Assembly (NCBI RefSeq): GCF_034479615.1 | Contig: NZ_CP140255.1 | Span: forward strand, 620,001-684,000 | Direction of reading: 5' to 3' | Source of the DNA: Vreelandella neptunia | Lineage (GTDB): Bacteria > Pseudomonadota > Gammaproteobacteria > Pseudomonadales > Halomonadaceae | DNA: 64,000 nucleotides | Shown here: positions 44,217 through 54,511 of the stretch, piece by piece | Layout: every line of letters starts with the position of its first letter | Position numbering within the stretch: position 1 is the first letter of the stretch | Notes under the pieces: generated by a model | What the model was told of the DNA's origin: nothing | What the model saw: only the letters and a program-made list of their open reading frames with translations | The model's database searches: none | Program-made: the position numbers and the translations under genes

Positions 44217-46250
44217 ATGCTTATTAAATTAATCCCTGAAATTGGCCACTTCGCCCTGATTATTGCGCTGCTGATGGCGGCAGTGCAGGCGGTAATGCCC
44301 CTGGCCGGTGCGGCGACTCGACGCCCACTGTGGATGGCCTATGGTCAGCCCATGGCGGTGGGGCAGTTTGTGTTTATTGCCATTGCCTACGCCTGTTTGA
44401 CCGCCAGCTATATGCTGGACGACTTTAGCGTGGCGAACGTGGCCAACAACTCCAACTCGCTGCTGCCCTGGTACTACAAGTTCAGCGCGGTGTGGGGCAA
44501 CCATGAAGGGTCGGTGCTGCTGTGGAGCTTTATGCTCGCGGGCTGGGGGTTTGCGGCCAGCCTATTTACCGGCAATCTGCCGCGGGATATGGTCGCGCGG
44601 GTAATGGGCGTGATGGGCATGGTTTGTGTCGGCTTCTTACTGTTTATTCTGATGACATCGAATCCCTTCGAGCGGCTACTGCCCGATATGCCCCAGGATG
44701 GCGCCGACCTTAACCCATTGCTGCAAGACTTCGGGCTAGTAGTTCATCCGCCGATGCTCTACATGGGCTATGTGGGCTTTTCCGTGGTCTTTGCGTTTGC
44801 CATTGCGGCGCTAATGGGCGGGCGTTTAGATGCAGCCTGGACTCGCTGGGCAAGACCTTGGACGAATCTGGCCTGGGCGTTCCTGACCGTGGGTATCGCG
44901 CTGGGCAGCTGGTGGGCCTATTACGAGCTTGGCTGGGGTGGCTGGTGGTTCTGGGATCCGGTCGAAAACGCTTCACTGCTGCCCTGGCTGACGGGAACCG
45001 CGCTGGTTCACTCGCTAGCGGTCACCGAGAAGCGCGGCTCGTTTAAAAGCTGGACCGTACTGCTGGCGATCTCGACCTTCTCACTGTCGCTAATGGGCAC
45101 TTTCCTGGTGCGCTCTGGGGTGCTGACCTCGGTGCATGCGTTTGCCAACGACCCGGCCCGCGGTTTCTTTATCCTGATGCTGCTGGCCATTACGGTAACG
45201 CTGTCGTTGCTGGTGTTTGCCCTACGCGCACCGCGGGTGAGTCATAAAGTAGGCTTTAACTGGCTCTCCCGGGATGCGCTGCTTCTGGTTAATAATATCT
45301 TTCTGGTGATTATGACCGTCACCGTGCTACTGGGTACCGTCTATCCGCTGATTCTGGATTCTCTGGGACTGGGGAAAATCAGCGTGGGCCCGCCTTACTT
45401 TAATGCCCTGTTTGTGCCGCTTACCGTGTTGATGTGTATCTTTATGGGGCTCGGCTCGGTAACACGCTGGAAGAGCATGGCGGCAAGGGATCTGATTCGG
45501 AAACTGTGGCTAGCAGGTGTGGCCGCATTGGTGATCGGTATATTAATGCCGCTGCTCTACCGCGGCGAGTGGAACCTGTTTGTCTCCCTGGGCATTGTCT
45601 CTGCGCTCTGGATTGTGCTGCCAATGATGCGGGATGTGTTCGATAAAACCCGCCACGCCAGCTCGTTTTTGGCCGGTGTACGTAAGCTCTCCCTGGCTTA
45701 CTGGGGCATGGTGCTGGGGCACGTAGGTGTTGCGGTCACTATCGTCGGCGTGACCGTAGTGTCCAACTATAATATTGAGCGCAATGTGCGCATGTCGCCG
45801 GGCACCACGGTCGAAGTCGCGGGCTATCAGTTCACCATGACCGAGTTAACCGAGCGTCGCGGCGCTAACTTCCTGGCGGACACCTCGATTCTACAAGTAC
45901 AGCGCGGCGACTCAGGCCGCAGCTTTACCATGCGGCCCGAAAAGCGCCTCTACCTGGCCACCGGTATGCCGATGACGCAAGTGGCCCTGCGTCCAGGGCT
46001 GTTTCGCGACCTCTATGTAGCCATGGGTGAGAACCTCGGCGATGGCAGTTGGGCAATGCGGGTACAGTATAAGCCGTTCGTCCGATGGCTCTGGCTGGGC
46101 GCACTGCTAATGGCGTTCGGCGGTGTATTGGCGGTGCTCGACAAGCGCTACCGCCGCACCGCAGCCAGCCGTGAAGCGCCCAAAGTGGCCAGCCAAGGCG
46201 ATAGTGCTCAGAACAGTGCTCAAAATAGCGCACAGGAGGCCACGGTATGA
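44217..46250 (+). CDS. ccmF: Cytochrome c heme lyase subunit CcmF
   Basis: Core of the heme lyase that attaches heme to apocytochrome CXXCH motifs. 677 aa with about 14-15 membrane helices. The WWD domain is WGGWWFWDPVENASLLPWL (about residues 240-258). Heme-ligand histidines are in WGNHEGSVLLW, GLVVHPPMLY, ALVHSLAVTEKRG and GHVGVAVT. Overlaps ccmG by 4 bases. Confidence 0.96.
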   Translation: MLIKLIPEIGHFALIIALLMAAVQAVMPLAGAATRRPLWMAYGQPMAVGQFVFIAIAYACLTASYMLDDFSVANVANNSNSLLPWYYKFSAVWGNHEGSVLLWSFMLAGWGFAASLFTGNLPRDMVARVMGVMGMVCVGFLLFILMTSNPFERLLPDMPQDGADLNPLLQDFGLVVHPPMLYMGYVGFSVVFAFAIAALMGGRLDAAWTRWARPWTNLAWAFLTVGIALGSWWAYYELGWGGWWFWDPVENASLLPWLTGTALVHSLAVTEKRGSFKSWTVLLAISTFSLSLMGTFLVRSGVLTSVHAFANDPARGFFILMLLAITVTLSLLVFALRAPRVSHKVGFNWLSRDALLLVNNIFLVIMTVTVLLGTVYPLILDSLGLGKISVGPPYFNALFVPLTVLMCIFMGLGSVTRWKSMAARDLIRKLWLAGVAALVIGILMPLLYRGEWNLFVSLGIVSALWIVLPMMRDVFDKTRHASSFLAGVRKLSLAYWGMVLGHVGVAVTIVGVTVVSNYNIERNVRMSPGTTVEVAGYQFTMTELTERRGANFLADTSILQVQRGDSGRSFTMRPEKRLYLATGMPMTQVALRPGLFRDLYVAMGENLGDGSWAMRVQYKPFVRWLWLGALLMAFGGVLAVLDKRYRRTAASREAPKVASQGDSAQNSAQNSAQEATV

Positions 46251-46774
46251 AGCGACGGCTACTGCTATTACTGCTGCCGGTGTGCTTTTTAGGTCTGGCG
46301 CTGTTCTTTTACCAAGGCCTCTCGCTGGATCCCTCCCAGCGAGATTCAGCGCTGATGGCGCGGGAGTTCCCAACCTTTGAAGCCACCACGCTGCGTGATG
46401 AAAATCGCCGCGTTGACCAAACGCTGTTAGAGGGCGAAGTGACCCTGGTGAATGTGTGGGGCGAGTGGTGCCCCGCCTGTAAGCAGGAGATGCCGCAACT
46501 GCTTGAACTGGCAGATAACGGCATTCGCATGGTCGGGGTTAACTACCGGGATACCCGCGAGAAAGGCATGCAGTTTCTCAGTGAATTTGGCGATCCGTTT
46601 GAAGTTAATATTTTTGATCCGGAAGGCGAGCTAGGGTTTGATCTTGGCGTCTACGGCGCCCCGGAGACGTTCCTGGTCGATGCTGACGGGGTCATTCGCT
46701 ATCACCATAAAGGCTACATATCTCCGCAAGACGTGCGCGAGCGAATTCTTCCGGAGGTGGAAAAATGGCGCTAA
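46247..46774 (+). CDS. ccmG: Thiol:disulfide interchange protein CcmG (DsbE)
   Basis: Membrane-anchored thioredoxin-like protein that reduces apocytochrome cysteines. 175 aa: an N-terminal helix (about 3-22), then a thioredoxin fold with W74-C75-P-A-C78, the acidic-groove segment VNVWGEWCPACKQEMP and the cis-Pro segment GAPETFLVD. Its 3' end overlaps ccmH by 10 bases. Confidence 0.95.
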   Translation: MKRRLLLLLLPVCFLGLALFFYQGLSLDPSQRDSALMAREFPTFEATTLRDENRRVDQTLLEGEVTLVNVWGEWCPACKQEMPQLLELADNGIRMVGVNYRDTREKGMQFLSEFGDPFEVNIFDPEGELGFDLGVYGAPETFLVDADGVIRYHHKGYISPQDVRERILPEVEKWR

Positions 46775-47235
46775 TGCGAACCATGGCAGCGCTACTACTG
46801 CTGGTCATAGCGTTTGGCGCAGCGGCGGGTGGTATCGAACTGCGCGAATTCGACGACCCGGTCATGGAGAAGCGCTATCACGATTTAACCGCCTCCATGC
46901 GCTGTCCGCTGTGTGAAAACCAAGCCATTGACGATTCCGACGCCCCCATTTCAGGAGATATGCGCGATCGGGTTTATCAACTGCTGCAAGAAGGGCAGTC
47001 GGATATCGAAATTATCAACCATATGGTGCAGCGGTTTGGCGAATATATTCTCTACAACCCGCGTTTAGAGAGCCGTACTTATCTGCTTTGGGGCTTGCCC
47101 ATCGCCCTGGTGCTGCTAGGCGTTATCGTGGTCGTACTGATGGTGCGCGCCCGCCGCAACGCCTCTGCTAAAGCGTTGAGCGCCGAAGAGCGCCAGCGTA
47201 TAGACGCGCTGACTAACCGTAAGAGGTCTTCATGA
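46765..47235 (+). CDS. ccmH: Cytochrome c-type biogenesis protein CcmH
   Basis: Thioredox partner of CcmG in the heme lyase. 156 aa: a signal peptide, the redox motif M-R-C47-P-L-C50-E-N-Q (usually LRCPxCQ), a three-helix bundle and one C-terminal membrane helix (LLWGLPIALVLLGVIVVVLMV). It corresponds to the N-terminal half of E. coli CcmH; the TPR half is the separate ccmI. Confidence 0.94.
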   Translation: MALMRTMAALLLLVIAFGAAAGGIELREFDDPVMEKRYHDLTASMRCPLCENQAIDDSDAPISGDMRDRVYQLLQEGQSDIEIINHMVQRFGEYILYNPRLESRTYLLWGLPIALVLLGVIVVVLMVRARRNASAKALSAEERQRIDALTNRKRSS

Positions 47236-48470
47236 CGCTGCTCTGGATAGCCATTGCCATTCTACTGCTCCCCGCGCTGTGGCTGCTGGTTTCACCGCTA
47301 AGAAAGGCGCGTGCACTGCATGACCAGCAGCGTGATTTTGAAGCCAACGACACCTCCGCCGAGCAGAACGTGGCGATTTTCAAGCGTCGCTTGGCATCAC
47401 TGGAAGCGGCTCTTGAACGCGGGGACATAGATGCCGCACGCTTTGAGGAAGACCGGCTGGAACTTGAGCGCAGTCTGCTAGAAGACACTGCTTTTCGCGA
47501 GCGTCGGCCGCTAAAGGCTGCCAGCGCCGGCCGTATTGTCGTGCCTGTGGTGATGCTCGCTGTTGTCGCTGTTAGCGTCATTTGGTATCAGCAAAAGGGC
47601 GCTGAGGGCGACCTGGTGCTACTGGCCGTGCAGCAAGAAGTTCAGAACGACCCTGAGGGATCGCTTGCCATGTACATCGAGCGCATGGAGGAGCAGGCCG
47701 AACGCCAGCCGGATAATCCCAATGTTTGGAGCGAGCTGTTTCCGCTCTACCGTGAAACCGGACAAATGCCCAAGGCGGTGGACGCCCTGGAGCGCCTGAT
47801 CGAGATTGAAGGGCGTATTCCACCGCTGCTGGCGCAGTTGGCACAAATTCGTTTCTTTATGGCTGAGCGCGAGCTTACCGACGAAGTACAAGCGTTGGTC
47901 GATGAGACCTTGGAGCAAGACCCCCGCCAGCCCACCGTGCTGGGATTACTGGGTATTAATGCCTTCGACAACGGCGATTACGAGCAGGCTATAGACCACT
48001 GGCGCCGGGCGATTGCCAATATCGAGGATCCTAATACAGTGTCCTCGCTGCGCGACGGCATTCGCGTGGCTCAGGAGCGCTTGGGCGTTGAACCTGAAGA
48101 AACCGTCGCTGAGGGCACCGGCATTCGTGTCCGTGTCTCGCTGGATGAAGAGCTCGTTGGGCGCGTAGATGACGATGCCAGTGTCTTTATCACCGCCCGC
48201 GATATTGAAGGCGAGTTGCCGCCCCTGGCCGTGGTGCGGGCGCAAGTATCCGAGCTGCCCATGACCGTGACGCTAGATAACAGTGCTGCGATGTCCCCCC
48301 AGGCGCAAATCTCCCAGGTACAGGAAGCCCGTTTAGTGGTGCGCGTTTCGCCCTCTGGTCAAGCAACGCCCCAGCCGGGGGATCTGTTTGGTGACCTTGA
48401 GAACGTCAGCATCGGGCCGATTGCAGACGACGAAGCGGCCGAAGTGGTGATTAACCGTGTCTTTGAATAA
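47232..48470 (+). CDS. ccmI: Cytochrome c apoprotein chaperone CcmI
   Basis: Captures the C-terminus of apocytochrome c and delivers it to CcmFH. 412 aa: two membrane helices (about 3-20 and 97-115) around a cytoplasmic loop with a leucine-zipper-like stretch (FKRRLASLEAALERGDIDAARFEEDRLELERSLLED region), then periplasmic TPR repeats (about 130-275) and a C-terminal beta domain. Last gene of the ccm operon, overlapping ccmH by 4 bases. Confidence 0.93.
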   Translation: MTLLWIAIAILLLPALWLLVSPLRKARALHDQQRDFEANDTSAEQNVAIFKRRLASLEAALERGDIDAARFEEDRLELERSLLEDTAFRERRPLKAASAGRIVVPVVMLAVVAVSVIWYQQKGAEGDLVLLAVQQEVQNDPEGSLAMYIERMEEQAERQPDNPNVWSELFPLYRETGQMPKAVDALERLIEIEGRIPPLLAQLAQIRFFMAERELTDEVQALVDETLEQDPRQPTVLGLLGINAFDNGDYEQAIDHWRRAIANIEDPNTVSSLRDGIRVAQERLGVEPEETVAEGTGIRVRVSLDEELVGRVDDDASVFITARDIEGELPPLAVVRAQVSELPMTVTLDNSAAMSPQAQISQVQEARLVVRVSPSGQATPQPGDLFGDLENVSIGPIADDEAAEVVINRVFE

Positions 48471-48494
48471 TCGCAACGGGAACGCCGCTTCGGT

Positions 48495-51400
48495 ATGCGC
48501 TTAACGTCGATTCGTTTAGTCGGTTTTAAATCCTTTGTGGATCCCGTCACGGTACCCTTCGATGGCAATATGACTGCTATCGTGGGCCCCAACGGCTGCG
48601 GTAAATCCAACATTATTGACGCCGTGCGCTGGGTGATGGGGGAGTCATCCGCCAAAACCCTGCGCGGCGAATCCATGGTCGACGTTATCTTTAACGGCTC
48701 CACCGGCCGTAAACCGATCAGCCAGGCGTCCATAGAACTCAAGTTCGACAACCGCGACGGCGGCATGGGCGGTGTTTACGCCCAGTACGCGGAAATTGCC
48801 GTTAAGCGCTTGGTCACCCGCGACGGACAATCCAACTACTTCTTTAACGGCCAGAAATGCCGTCGGCGCGATATCGCCGACCTGTTTATGGGTACCGGTC
48901 TGGGGCCGCGCTCCTACGCGATTATCGGCCAGGGGATGATCTCGCGGCTGATCGAAGCCCGCCCCGACGATCTGCGCTCGACGCTTGAAGAGGCCGCGGG
49001 TATCTCCAAGTACAAGGAGCGCCGCCGGGAAACCGAAAACCGCATGCGGCGCACCCAGGAGAACCTGGAGCGTCTTGACGATATACGCGAAGAGCTGGAT
49101 AAACAGCTAGAGCGTCTCAAGCGCCAGGCCGAAGCCGCCAAGCGCTATCAAGATCTCAAGGAGCAGGAGTATCGGCTCAAGGGCGAGCTGGCGCTATTGC
49201 GCGGGCGCGCCCTGCGTGCCGAGCAATCGCATCAAGAGAGCCGTGTCCGCGAACTGGAAATAGCCGTTGAAAAAGATGTCTTCGGCGTCCGCCAGTGCGA
49301 AACCCGCCTGGAGCAGGCCCGGGAGCAGCACGATGAACTTTCTGAGGTGCTCGATCGCCATCAGCAGCAGTTCTTTGAAACCACTACGCGCATCGCCCGT
49401 TTAGAACAGGATCAGGCCCACCGGCGTAGCCGTGAAACCCAGCTGGCCAGCGACATCGCCACGGCTCGGCGCGAATTGGACGAGCAGCGCCGCGTTAGCG
49501 AAGGTGATCAGGAGCGTTTAGCTGCCATTGACGAGCGCTTTGAAGATCTGCTCCCCGAGCATGAAGCGCTGGAGGAGCAGCTAGAAAGCCTGGAGCAGGC
49601 GCTGGCCGACGCGTCTCCCGCGCTGGAAACCGCCGAGCAGCAGTGGGCCGATGCCGAAACCCGCTGGCGGGATGCCAGCCGCGATGCAGATCGCAGCCAG
49701 GATCAGTTGCGCGACCTTGAGCAACGTATTCAGCGTTTACAGGCTGAAAATCAGCGCCGCCGTCAGCAGCGTAGCGAGGTAGCCGATCTCACCGCGCTAC
49801 GCGAAGAGCACGCTGTGTGCCAGGCGCAGTTGACCGAAGCCGAGGAGCAGGCGGAAGGTTTTCAAACCCAGCGCGATCAATGGCAGCAGCGCTACGGCGA
49901 TGCTAAAGCAGCCTACCAGCAGGCCACTCAGACGCGGGACAATCAGCGCGCCGAACTCAGTCAGCGCCAGGGTGAGTTGGCCTCACTTCAGGCGTTGATT
50001 GACGCTGCCCTGGTGGATCACGATCCTGCTATTGGTACGACCTTAGAAGCGTATGGTTTAGCGGATGCCCCTCAACTGGGTGAAGCACTGCAGGTTGAGC
50101 CCGGCTGGGAAACGCTGGTGTCCTGGCTGCTCGCGCCCTGGCTCAATGCCCGTCTGGTAAACCGCCACCAACTGGCCGCTTTACCTGAAGCCTTAGCCAC
50201 GGAGTGGCGGCTGATTGATCAGACACCGCCAGCCGCCTCAACCTCTGGCCAGCGATTAGACAGTTTGGTCAAAGGCGCCGGTGCGTTGGGCGAGTGGTTA
50301 GCAAGCATTCACTATACGCAAACGGCAGAACAAGCGGAGGCGCTGGTAGCGCACCTCGCACCCGGTGAAAGCGTGGTAAGCCAGGATGGCGTTTGGCTGG
50401 GCCGCGGCTGGCTGAACCAGCAGGCCAACGGCGAAGGTATCGACGGGCTGCTATTAACGCGCCGCCGCTACGCCGAACTGACCGCCCAACGCGAAAGTGA
50501 AGAAGAGGCGCTGGCGCTGGCAGAAGCGCAGTGTGAAGCGGCCAGTGAGACCATTGAAACGCTGGAGCAGTCCCGTGAGCAGCAGGCCGAACAGGAACGC
50601 GCCCACGCCGCCACCCTGCAACAGCTGGCGGTAAAAGAGCGCAGCCTGGCCCAGCGGCTGGAGCATCTTGAAAGTCGCGCCACTGAACTCGATGAAGAGC
50701 TTGCCCAACTGCAAGAGGATGAGGCGGAGTTAGCGCTTACCATCGACGAGCAGCGTGCCCGCTGGCATGTGGCGATGGAACAGTTGGAAAGCGCGGCGCA
50801 AGCGCGGGAAACCAGCGCTGAGCAGCGCAACCGGCAGCGTGAAGCGCGTGACCAGTTGACCCAGCAACACGCCCCGCTCAAAGCGCAGCAGCAGGCGTTG
50901 GCGCTGGAACGCGAACGCTTAAGTGCCGAGCGCGATAGTCTGCGCTCACAGCAGGCGCGTTCGAGTGACTCTGAAGAGCGACTCTCGCTGCGTATTGCTG
51001 AGCTGGAAGAGTCACGGGAAATGCTGATCGAGCCCGACGAGCTGGCCGGTGAAGAACTCGAAGAGCTGCTTCATCAGCGCGAGCAGCAGGAAGGGCGCTT
51101 AAACGCCACTCGTCAGCAGGCTCAGACGCTGGCAGAACAGCTGCGCAATGACGAACTGGCCCGCCAGCAGCACGAGCGCAATCTGGAACAGAGCCGCGAG
51201 CAGCTACAGCAGCGGCGAATGGAAGCACAGGCGCTGGCACTCAAAGCCGCGACTCAGGACGAACAACTGGCTGAATTAGGACATAACGTCGAAACCCTCA
51301 CCGAGCAACTGCCTCAGGAAGCCACTGAGACACGTTGGCAGGAGCGCCTTGAAAGTACCACGGACAAAATTCGCCGCTTGGGGGCAATCAACCTCGCTGC

Positions 51401-51989
51401 CATTGAGGAGTACGACCAGCAGGCCGAGCGACGCAATTATCTGGAAGCGCAGCACGCTGAGCTGACCGAAGCGCTGGAAACCCTAGAACGGGCGATTAAG
51501 CGTATCGATCAAGAAACCCGCGTGCGTTTCCGCGAAACCTTTGATCAGGTGAATACGGGACTACAAACCCTGTTCCCGCGGGTATTCGGCGGCGGTGCCG
51601 CCTGGCTAACGCTAACCGGTGATGATCTGTTGGAAACCGGCGTGGCGATTATGGCCCGCCCGCCGGGTAAAAAGAACAGCACCATTCATCTGCTCTCGGG
51701 CGGCGAGAAGGCGCTGACCGCGCTGTCGCTGGTATTTGCCATCTTTCAGCTTAACCCCGCGCCGTTCTGTATGCTGGATGAAGTCGATGCCCCCTTGGAT
51801 GACGCCAACGTGGGCCGTTACGCCAGGCTGGTCAAAGAGATGTCTGAAAACGTTCAGTTTATCTATATCACCCACAACAAGATTGCCATGGAAGCCGCCG
51901 AGCGCTTGATGGGGGTCACCATGCAAGAGCCCGGCGTTTCGCGGTTAGTCTCGGTGGGTATTGAAGAAGCGGCGGCGCTGGTCGATTAA
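48495..51989 (+). CDS. smc: Chromosome partition protein SMC
   Basis: Condensin ATPase for chromosome organisation. 1164 aa. Head: Walker A GPNGCGKSNIIDAV (about residues 32-45). Long coiled coils (about 170-500 and 670-1000) flank a hinge around 510-650 that is shortened and less glycine-rich than usual. C-terminal head: signature LLSGGEKALTAL, Walker B FCMLDEVDAPLDDAN. It starts 24 bases after ccmI. Most enteric bacteria have MukBEF instead; a true SMC is normal for pseudomonads and Halomonadaceae. Confidence 0.96.
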   Translation: MRLTSIRLVGFKSFVDPVTVPFDGNMTAIVGPNGCGKSNIIDAVRWVMGESSAKTLRGESMVDVIFNGSTGRKPISQASIELKFDNRDGGMGGVYAQYAEIAVKRLVTRDGQSNYFFNGQKCRRRDIADLFMGTGLGPRSYAIIGQGMISRLIEARPDDLRSTLEEAAGISKYKERRRETENRMRRTQENLERLDDIREELDKQLERLKRQAEAAKRYQDLKEQEYRLKGELALLRGRALRAEQSHQESRVRELEIAVEKDVFGVRQCETRLEQAREQHDELSEVLDRHQQQFFETTTRIARLEQDQAHRRSRETQLASDIATARRELDEQRRVSEGDQERLAAIDERFEDLLPEHEALEEQLESLEQALADASPALETAEQQWADAETRWRDASRDADRSQDQLRDLEQRIQRLQAENQRRRQQRSEVADLTALREEHAVCQAQLTEAEEQAEGFQTQRDQWQQRYGDAKAAYQQATQTRDNQRAELSQRQGELASLQALIDAALVDHDPAIGTTLEAYGLADAPQLGEALQVEPGWETLVSWLLAPWLNARLVNRHQLAALPEALATEWRLIDQTPPAASTSGQRLDSLVKGAGALGEWLASIHYTQTAEQAEALVAHLAPGESVVSQDGVWLGRGWLNQQANGEGIDGLLLTRRRYAELTAQRESEEEALALAEAQCEAASETIETLEQSREQQAEQERAHAATLQQLAVKERSLAQRLEHLESRATELDEELAQLQEDEAELALTIDEQRARWHVAMEQLESAAQARETSAEQRNRQREARDQLTQQHAPLKAQQQALALERERLSAERDSLRSQQARSSDSEERLSLRIAELEESREMLIEPDELAGEELEELLHQREQQEGRLNATRQQAQTLAEQLRNDELARQQHERNLEQSREQLQQRRMEAQALALKAATQDEQLAELGHNVETLTEQLPQEATETRWQERLESTTDKIRRLGAINLAAIEEYDQQAERRNYLEAQHAELTEALETLERAIKRIDQETRVRFRETFDQVNTGLQTLFPRVFGGGAAWLTLTGDDLLETGVAIMARPPGKKNSTIHLLSGGEKALTALSLVFAIFQLNPAPFCMLDEVDAPLDDANVGRYARLVKEMSENVQFIYITHNKIAMEAAERLMGVTMQEPGVSRLVSVGIEEAAALVD

Positions 51990-52628
51990 ACCAACTCGCT
52001 TACCTACTAGGCAGCAGTGAATGGCTTCTGACTGAGTCCAGGAAGGATCTAGCCTAAGCAGCAGAGCTCTCGGAAGAGAACTTCAGTTGAGGGCATTTTA
52101 TCAAGAAGGCTATTGTCGAAAGCAGTTTTGGCGTTAGCACTATTGACGATAGTAGAGAGAGCAAAGCTGAAGCGACAAATGCCATGTAGATAAACTTTTG
52201 TTGGCAAAACGCGTAAAAAAATGTCCTAAAGCGTTCTTCTTAACTATATTACCCCTACTAATAGCGCGCTTGAGATGGTTAAACGGCTTATAGAAGGAAT
52301 CCGCAATGGCGGGTGTGTCGGTTGTCAAAACGGCTTTTCTTGCTTCATGGATTCCTTTATAAAGCTATTTATAGATGTTAGGTCTAATGATCGTGGCACT
52401 TTTGTTTGAAGTTAAGGTCAGATTTCTCTGGCTTAAAGAGAGGCAAAATTCTGCCATGGCGTGAAAATCGCGTTAAATGCAGCAAAAATTGGCCCTTTTG
52501 GTAGTAATCGCGCTATGCTTGGCTTTATTGATAGCAGGTAATTATTCAATAGCCGTTACCTATATTCAGGCATGACATTTTAGACACCGTGCCTTAGCAA
52601 CCGGCAAGACGACCATGGAACGTTCGAC
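51990..52628. other. AT-rich intergenic region between smc and zipA, no supported gene
   Basis: About 640 bases, visibly more AT-rich than the flanking genes. I see no tRNA, terminator with a clear T run, or recognisable coding sequence. A minus-strand frame (52140-52328, TTG start, 62 codons) has no ribosome binding site and matches no family I know. The zipA promoter must lie in the right half. Could be decayed coding sequence. Confidence 0.5.
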
Positions 52629-54473
52629 ATGGAACTAAGAGAGTGGCTAATCATTTTAGGGCTGGCGTTGGTATCGCTCATCGTTATTGACGGTGCGCGA
52701 AGACTTCAACGACAGCGACGTGTACCCCGTCTGGATCAGGCGGAGAAAGACCTTTCCGGCAGTTCGCTAGATGATCCCGAGGAGGCTGCTAAAGCCGCGG
52801 AGATCAATTGGGAACTTCCAAATGGCGGTGCTCGAGTTGTTAAACCCGCAGACTATAGTGGCTTAGGAAATAAACCAAAGTTAGAACGTCAAGAGCATCC
52901 TGGGCCCTCTAGGGTGCTTTCAGAGTTTAGACGTTCCGCCTCTGCTAAAGCCGCCAAGCGCAAAGCTGATAAGGCAGATAAACTCGATAAAGTGGCATCA
53001 GCTGCTAAGTCCGCACCAAGCGTAGCCGTTAAGTCAGAGCCGCCAGTCACTTCTGCGGCGACGTCTTCTGCTAGCTATGCTACCCACCATGCGCCCACAG
53101 AACATGAGCGCCGTGAGCCCAGTATCTCAATGACTGACTCTTCACACGCTGGTTCTGCTCAAACTAACTCTACTCAAGCTGACTCGTCTCTAACAGAGAG
53201 CCCACAGTTCAAGGCATCAGAATCCGCGCAGCCTGAACCACAAATCGAGCAGCCTACGTATTCTGCTGCAACGCCTAGTTCTCCGGTGGCAGAAGAGAAC
53301 CTTGAAGCGTCTCAACCTGCTGCTTCAGAGGCTATCTCGCTCACTGTCAATGAAAAAGACAGCGAAGTGTCGACCCAGCCTCAGCAGGAGCCAGAGCATA
53401 CCCAAGAGCCTGTGCTGCGGGCTGAGCCAGAAGATGCCGTATTTGCTAAGCACGCCAATGAACATTCGCCGAAACGGCGTCAGTTGCGTTCTGATACAGC
53501 GGGCGAATACGACGACTTGGATGATGACGAAGTTGATGAGTATCGCTTGGTCGACTTTGAAGGCATGGGGCGCTCGCTGAAGCGTCGTTTGATTGCGCGG
53601 CGTAAAGAGAAGCAGCGCAAGAAAGCTGAAAAAGCGGTGCGTGATCAAGCCTTGGCCAAGCAGAAGGCCGAGCGCAAGGCTTTGGAAGCAGAGCAGAAGC
53701 GTGAAGCTAAAGAAGCCGCTGACGCAGAGCGTGCCCGCCTTGCTCAAGAGCAGGCCCAAGCTCGTGAAGAAGCGGCGGCCAGTGCGGCTGCCGCCGACAG
53801 GCTAGCCGCCCAGCAGCATGCTGCTGACGAAGAGGCGCGTCGCTACGCAAGCCATGAGTACGCAGCCCACGAAGAGGGTTATGAAGAAAGCTTCGAGGCT
53901 GACGATTATGATGGCCAAGCCGCTGGCGAGCGTGGGGTGAACGAGCGAGTCCGCGTACATCCAACATTAGAGAAAGCGCTGCGCCATGATGTGAACGGTG
54001 AACACGCTAAAGAAACGCTGTCCAATGCCGACGAAGTCGTAGTGATTAGCGTTCTTTCCCGTGATCCAGAAGGCTTCGATGGCACCAAGCTGCTTGAGCT
54101 GATGATGGTGTGTGGTTTGCGCTACAGCAGTGAAATGGGTGTTTTCCACCGCTTTGAAACCGAGAGCGACGATAGCGAGCTTCAGTTCTCGATGGTGAAT
54201 GTGGTTAAACCGGGTACATTCCCCATTGAAGAGATGGGTGAGTTTATGACGCCCGGTATCACGCTGTTGATGCCACTGCCTGGCGCCATTGATAGCGCCG
54301 CCGCCTTTGAGGCGATGGTAGAAACCGCCATGGTGGTGGTACGCCATATGGGCGGTGAGCTAAAAGACGAAAACCGCAGCGTAATGACCGCACAAACGAT
54401 CGAATTTGCCCGCCAGCGGGTACGTGAGTTTGAGCGTCGCCACCGCCTGCATCGTCAACTGCAAGCCCGCTAA
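52629..54473 (+). CDS. zipA: Cell division protein ZipA
   Basis: Membrane anchor for FtsZ at the divisome. 614 aa, nearly twice the E. coli length. N-terminal membrane helix REWLIILGLALVSLIVIDGARR (residues 4-25), a basic patch, then a very long linker: Ser/Pro/Ala-rich (about 100-270) followed by a Lys/Glu/Ala-rich coiled-coil-like stretch (about 320-410, KEKQRKKAEKAVRDQALAKQ and onward). The conserved FtsZ-binding domain is at about 475-605, with VISVLSRDPEGFDGTKLLELM and MTPGITLLMPLPG. The position smc-zipA-ligA is classical. Confidence 0.93.
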   Translation: MELREWLIILGLALVSLIVIDGARRLQRQRRVPRLDQAEKDLSGSSLDDPEEAAKAAEINWELPNGGARVVKPADYSGLGNKPKLERQEHPGPSRVLSEFRRSASAKAAKRKADKADKLDKVASAAKSAPSVAVKSEPPVTSAATSSASYATHHAPTEHERREPSISMTDSSHAGSAQTNSTQADSSLTESPQFKASESAQPEPQIEQPTYSAATPSSPVAEENLEASQPAASEAISLTVNEKDSEVSTQPQQEPEHTQEPVLRAEPEDAVFAKHANEHSPKRRQLRSDTAGEYDDLDDDEVDEYRLVDFEGMGRSLKRRLIARRKEKQRKKAEKAVRDQALAKQKAERKALEAEQKREAKEAADAERARLAQEQAQAREEAAASAAAADRLAAQQHAADEEARRYASHEYAAHEEGYEESFEADDYDGQAAGERGVNERVRVHPTLEKALRHDVNGEHAKETLSNADEVVVISVLSRDPEGFDGTKLLELMMVCGLRYSSEMGVFHRFETESDDSELQFSMVNVVKPGTFPIEEMGEFMTPGITLLMPLPGAIDSAAAFEAMVETAMVVVRHMGGELKDENRSVMTAQTIEFARQRVREFERRHRLHRQLQAR

Positions 54474-54511
54474 TCGTCGCCCACTAATCGTCGAAGCGGT
54501 ACTTGCTGTGA

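Noticed and set aside
52140..52328. Minus-strand 62-codon frame in the smc-zipA gap
   Set aside because: TTG start, no ribosome binding site, no known family; kept only as a remark on the gap.
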